This document shows positions 52,549 through 56,128 of a stretch of 56,128 nucleotides of DNA, in pieces. Origin of the DNA: Streptococcaceae bacterium AM104-57 (lineage in GTDB: Bacteria > Bacillota > Bacilli > Lactobacillales > Streptococcaceae); the NCBI GenBank assembly GCA_027659245.1, contig JAQDPW010000012.1, positions 3,945 to 60,072 on the forward strand, written 5' to 3'. The notes below the pieces were generated by a model. The model saw only the letters and a list, made by a program, of their open reading frames with translations, ran no database searches and had not been told where the DNA came from. Made by a program: the position numbers and the translations under genes. Each line of letters begins with the position of its first letter. The first letter of the stretch is position 1.

Positions 52549-54273
52549 ATGAAACAATTACTTTCTTACTTAAAACCCTACCTCAAGGAGTCATTTCTAG
52601 CGCCCTTGTTTAAGCTGCTAGAAGCCGTTTTTGAACTCTTGGTTCCCATGGTGATAGCTGGGATTGTCGACCAATCTATCCCCCAAAAAGATCAGGGTCA
52701 CCTCTGGATGCAAATGGGTTTCCTCTTTGTTTTTGCGGTTATCGGCGTTTTGGTAGCCTTAGTGGCTCAGTTTTACTCAGCCAAGGCAGCAGTAGGATTT
52801 GCCAAGGAGTTGACCAATGACCTCTATCGTCATATTCTTTCCTTGCCCAAGGATAGTAGAGACCGTTTAACGACCTCGAGTTTGGTGACGCGTTTGACTT
52901 CAGATACCTATCAGATTCAGACAGGGATCAATCAATTTTTACGCCTATTTTTAAGGGCTCCTATTATTGTTTTTGGTGCCATTTTTATGGCTTATCGTCT
53001 CTCGCCTGAATTGACCTTCTGGTTTTTGGTCATGGTTGCCATTTTGTCCTTTGTCATTGTCGTGTTATCACGCTTGGTCAATCCTCTCTATAGTATTTTG
53101 AGAAAGAAAACAGACCAGCTGGTTCAGGAAACACGCCAACAGATACAAGGGATGCGTGTGATTCGTGCCTTTGGCCAAGAAAAACGAGAAATCGAGAACT
53201 TCCAAGTACTCAATCAAGTCTATACAGCTATCCAAATGAAAACAGGCTACTGGTCCAGTCTCTTGCCCCCCTTGACCTATTTGATCGTCAATGGAACTTT
53301 GCTTGTGATTATCTGGAATGGTTATATTTCTATCCAGGGAGGCTGGCTTAGTCAAGGTGCCTTGATTGCCTTAATCAACTATCTCCTGCAAATCTTGGTA
53401 GAATTGATAAAACTAGCCATGCTCATTAATTCACTCAACCAGTCCTATATTTCTGCCAAGCGGATTGAGGAAGTTTTTGCTGAAGAACCTGAAGATATAC
53501 TGGCAGAAATTGCTCAAAAAGAAACTTCCTCGAACCAGTCCTTACGAGTTGAACACTTGAGCTTTACCTACCCAGATGCTGCTCAACCATCCTTGCAAAA
53601 TCTTTCTTTTGCTATGCAACAAGGACAAATTCTTGGAATCATCGGGGGGACTGGTTCTGGTAAGTCGACCTTGGTACAGGTCCTACTTGGCCTTTATACG
53701 GCAGATAAGGGAAGTATTTCCCTTTATCGAGATGGACGTAGTCCTCGCAATCTTTCTGAATGGCGGTCCTGGATGGCTTATGTTTCTCAAAAGGTTGAAC
53801 TCTTTAAGGGAACCATTCGTTCTAACTTGACTCTGGGTATGGAAGAAACAGTCTCTGACCAAGAACTCTGGCAGGCTTTAGAAATTGCCCAGGCCAAGGA
53901 TTTTGTCAGTGACAAGGAAGGTCAGCTGGACGCAGAGGTTCAAGCAGGTGGTCGTAATTTCTCAGGTGGGCAAAAGCAACGTTTATCGATCGCCCGAGCA
54001 GTCTTGCATCGAGCACCCTTTCTTATCTTAGATGATGCGACTTCGGCTCTTGATACCATTACTGAGTCCAATCTTCTGAAGGCTGTTCAAGATAACCTAC
54101 CAAACACCAGCTTGATCTTGATTTCCCAACGAACTTCAACCTTGAAGATTGCTGATCAAATTCTTCTTTTAGAGAAAGGGGAGCAATTAGCACTTGGAAA
54201 TCATAAGGAATTGATGGAGACTAGCCAAGTCTATCGTGAAATCAATGCATCCCAACATGGAAAGGAGGACTAG
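52549..54273 (+). CDS. ABC exporter half-transporter, subunit 1 (degenerate ATPase site)
   Basis: This 574-residue half-transporter has six membrane helices followed by a nucleotide-binding domain. It carries Walker A (GGTGSGKSTL), an intact signature (FSGGQKQRLS) and Walker B LILDDATSALD. The residue after Walker B is Asp rather than the catalytic Glu. That fits the degenerate partner of a heterodimeric exporter. The next gene starts 1 bp later. The substrate is unknown: multidrug, lipid or peptide export are all possible. Confidence 0.92.
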   Translation: MKQLLSYLKPYLKESFLAPLFKLLEAVFELLVPMVIAGIVDQSIPQKDQGHLWMQMGFLFVFAVIGVLVALVAQFYSAKAAVGFAKELTNDLYRHILSLPKDSRDRLTTSSLVTRLTSDTYQIQTGINQFLRLFLRAPIIVFGAIFMAYRLSPELTFWFLVMVAILSFVIVVLSRLVNPLYSILRKKTDQLVQETRQQIQGMRVIRAFGQEKREIENFQVLNQVYTAIQMKTGYWSSLLPPLTYLIVNGTLLVIIWNGYISIQGGWLSQGALIALINYLLQILVELIKLAMLINSLNQSYISAKRIEEVFAEEPEDILAEIAQKETSSNQSLRVEHLSFTYPDAAQPSLQNLSFAMQQGQILGIIGGTGSGKSTLVQVLLGLYTADKGSISLYRDGRSPRNLSEWRSWMAYVSQKVELFKGTIRSNLTLGMEETVSDQELWQALEIAQAKDFVSDKEGQLDAEVQAGGRNFSGGQKQRLSIARAVLHRAPFLILDDATSALDTITESNLLKAVQDNLPNTSLILISQRTSTLKIADQILLLEKGEQLALGNHKELMETSQVYREINASQHGKED

Positions 54274-54274
54274 A

Positions 54275-56023
54275 ATGAAAGGCAAACATGCAAGTCAAAC
54301 CCTTAAACGATTAGCAAAAGATTTAGCTGGCCATCCCGTCCTTCTTTTCCTGGCTTTCTTGGGTACCATTGCTCAGGTAGCCCTATCAATCTATCTACCA
54401 ATCTTGATAGGACAGGTGATTGACCAAGTCCTAGTTGATGGTTCCTCCCAGTTATTTTGGCAGATTTTCCTCCAGATGATATTGGTGGTCATAGGAAATA
54501 CGCTGGTACAATGGGCCAATCCTCTCCTCTATAATCGACTGATTTTCTCCTATACCAGAGATTTGCGCGAAAAAATCATTGAAAAGCTCCATCGTCTTCC
54601 GATTGCCCTTGTAGATAGACAAGGTAGTGGAGAAATGGTCAGCCGTGTAACGACAGATATCGAGCAGTTGGCAGCGGGTCTGAATATGATTTTCAACCAA
54701 TTTTTCATAGGAGTTTTGATGATTTTGGTCAGCATCCTTGCTATACTCCAAATCCATCTATTGATGACTCTATTAGTTCTGCTCTTAACACCTCTGTCTA
54801 TGGTCATTTCACGCTTTATCGCTAGGAAATCCTACCATCTCTTTCAAAAGCAGACAGAGACTAGGGGGATTCAGACTCAGTTGATAGAAGAATCGCTCAC
54901 CCAACAGACCATTATCCAGTCCTTCAATGCTCAGGAAGAATTTATCGAGAGACTTCATGAGGCAAATGACAACTACGCAGGTTATTCTCAGTCGGCTATC
55001 TTTTATTCATCGACAGTCAATCCTTCGACCCGATTTGTCAATGCCCTCATTTATGCTCTACTTGCTGGTGTTGGAGCCTTGCGCATCATGGCGGGTTCTA
55101 CTTTGACGGTTGGGCGTTTAGTGACCTTTTTGAACTATGTGCAGCAGTACACCAAGCCTTTTAACGATATTTCATCAGTCTTAGCCGAGTTGCAAAGCGC
55201 CTTAGCTTGTGCAGAACGTGTTTATGCTGTTCTAAAAAGTTCAGAGGTTACAGAAACTGGTCTTAAAGAATTGAACAGCGACCAAGTCAAGGGAGCTATT
55301 TCCTTTAAACATGTTTCTTTTGGTTACAATCCTGAAAAGATCTTGATTAAGGATTTGTCTATTGATATTCCAGCCGGTAGTAAGGTTGCTATCGTTGGAC
55401 CAACGGGTGCTGGAAAGTCTACCCTTATCAATCTCCTCATGCGTTTTTATCCGATTAATTCAGGAGATATTTTGCTAGATGGTCATTCTATTTACGACTA
55501 TACTAGAGCATATCTTCGACAGCAGTTTGGGATGGTGCTCCAAGAAACTTGGCTCAAGCAGGGAACCATTCATGACAATATTGCCTTTGGCAATCCTGAT
55601 GCTAGCCGAGAGCAGGTCATTGCAGCAGCCAAGGCAGCTAACGCAGACTTCTTTATCCAACAGTTGCCACATGGTTATGATACCAAGCTTGAAAATGCAG
55701 GGGAATCCTTGTCTGTTGGTCAGGCTCAGCTCTTAACTATTGCCCGTGTCTTTCTAGCCATTCCTAAGATTCTTATCTTAGATGAGGCGACTTCATCCAT
55801 CGATACCCGGACGGAGGTCTTGGTTCAGGATGCCTTTGCCAAACTCATGAAGAGGCGGACAAGCTTTATCATTGCCCACCGTTTATCGACCATTCAGGAT
55901 GCTGATTTGATTTTTGTCTTGGTCGATGGAGATATTGTCGAATATGGCAATCATGAGGAACTCATGACGAGAAAAGGCAAATACTATCAAATGCAAGAAG
56001 CAGCGGCTTTTAGTCCAGAATAG
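54275..56023 (+). CDS. ABC exporter half-transporter, subunit 2 (catalytic ATPase site)
   Basis: This 582-residue partner has six membrane helices, Walker A (GPTGAGKSTL), an altered signature (LSVGQAQLLTIAR) and canonical Walker B (LILDEATSSID with Glu). Combined with subunit 1, one composite ATP site is intact and the other degenerate, as in BmrCD/PatAB-type heterodimers. The start is ATG 54275 behind AAGGAGG; a longer in-frame start at 54236 lies inside the first gene. Confidence 0.92.
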   Translation: MKGKHASQTLKRLAKDLAGHPVLLFLAFLGTIAQVALSIYLPILIGQVIDQVLVDGSSQLFWQIFLQMILVVIGNTLVQWANPLLYNRLIFSYTRDLREKIIEKLHRLPIALVDRQGSGEMVSRVTTDIEQLAAGLNMIFNQFFIGVLMILVSILAILQIHLLMTLLVLLLTPLSMVISRFIARKSYHLFQKQTETRGIQTQLIEESLTQQTIIQSFNAQEEFIERLHEANDNYAGYSQSAIFYSSTVNPSTRFVNALIYALLAGVGALRIMAGSTLTVGRLVTFLNYVQQYTKPFNDISSVLAELQSALACAERVYAVLKSSEVTETGLKELNSDQVKGAISFKHVSFGYNPEKILIKDLSIDIPAGSKVAIVGPTGAGKSTLINLLMRFYPINSGDILLDGHSIYDYTRAYLRQQFGMVLQETWLKQGTIHDNIAFGNPDASREQVIAAAKAANADFFIQQLPHGYDTKLENAGESLSVGQAQLLTIARVFLAIPKILILDEATSSIDTRTEVLVQDAFAKLMKRRTSFIIAHRLSTIQDADLIFVLVDGDIVEYGNHEELMTRKGKYYQMQEAAAFSPE

Positions 56024-56082
56024 ACTTTACCTAGTTTCTTAAGCAAATACAAAATAAAAGTTGCCTTCGGGGAGCCCACTGA

Positions 56083-56104
56083 AAAAGTAACTCTCTTACT
56101 TTTA
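56083..56104 (+). terminator. terminator-like hairpin after the ABC genes
   Basis: AAAAGTAA (56083-56090) pairs perfectly with TTACTTTT (56096-56103) around a CTCTC loop. Nothing else is recognised in the last 100 bases. Confidence 0.5.
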
Positions 56105-56128
56105 ATAAAATGAAAACCGAGGAATCTC

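Overview
The window is chromosomal DNA from a streptococcus of the mitis group (pneumoniae / mitis / oralis / infantis relatives). This is inferred from gene content and order (typA; phpP-stkP; mvaS-mvaA; the scr genes; mntE next to a Mn2+/Ca2+ ATPase; hom-thrB-msrAB), from two BOX repeats typical of this group, from a YSIRK-type surface protease of the M26 family, and from many extended -10 promoters. No rRNA, tRNA, CRISPR array, transposase or prophage gene was seen.

Layout. (1) 1-3050 is an accessory toxin locus. It holds the 3' end of an RHS/YD-repeat polymorphic toxin with a nuclease-like tip, a putative immunity gene, a decayed orphan toxin tip that keeps the same junction sequence but has in-frame stops, an intact second putative immunity gene, and further on a fossil scrap of RHS YD repeat. 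(2) 3050-11320 carries typA, a small membrane protein and a 1858-residue M26 zinc metalloprotease with seven near-identical 276-bp tandem repeats. (3) 11324-15240 carries transport genes: a FUSC-type membrane protein and sstT on the minus strand, then mscS-like and corA on the plus strand. (4) 15257-22329 is the conserved Firmicutes ribosome-assembly/NAD cluster yqeG-yqeH-yhbY-nadD-yqeK-hydrolase-rsfS-methyltransferase-tmcAL. It is interrupted by a ~190-bp multi-hairpin element after yqeH and by an AT-rich unknown membrane gene before tmcAL. (5) 22387-22973 is a yefM-yoeB toxin-antitoxin module with its operator, lying between two direct-repeat terminators. (6) 23131-33274 is housekeeping: rny, gmk-rpoZ-priA-fmt-rsmB-phpP-stkP. 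(7) 33362-37194 holds a two-gene threonine/serine-exporter-like pair and the mevalonate genes mvaS-mvaA. (8) 37234-43074 is sucrose uptake and catabolism: scrB-scrR divergent from scrA, then scrK. Operator-like sites overlap the -35 boxes of both divergent promoters. (9) 43115-47259 is metal homeostasis: an mntE-like CDF exporter divergent from a P-type Mn2+/Ca2+ ATPase behind a yybP-ykoY (Mn2+) riboswitch. (10) 47473-56023 holds a peptide-deformylase-like gene, a 54-residue membrane protein, yaaA (apparently leaderless), hom-thrB, a fused msrAB and a heterodimeric ABC exporter.

The most unusual items are the layered RHS toxin/immunity relics, the nested cruciform between yqeH and yhbY, the repeat-flanked yefM-yoeB cassette, the three-PASTA StkP with a new Ser/Thr-rich tail, the scr operator layout, the inverted-repeat element in front of yaaA, and the leaderless yaaA promoter. 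Family assignments come from recognised motifs and remembered homologues. No database search or folding program was run.
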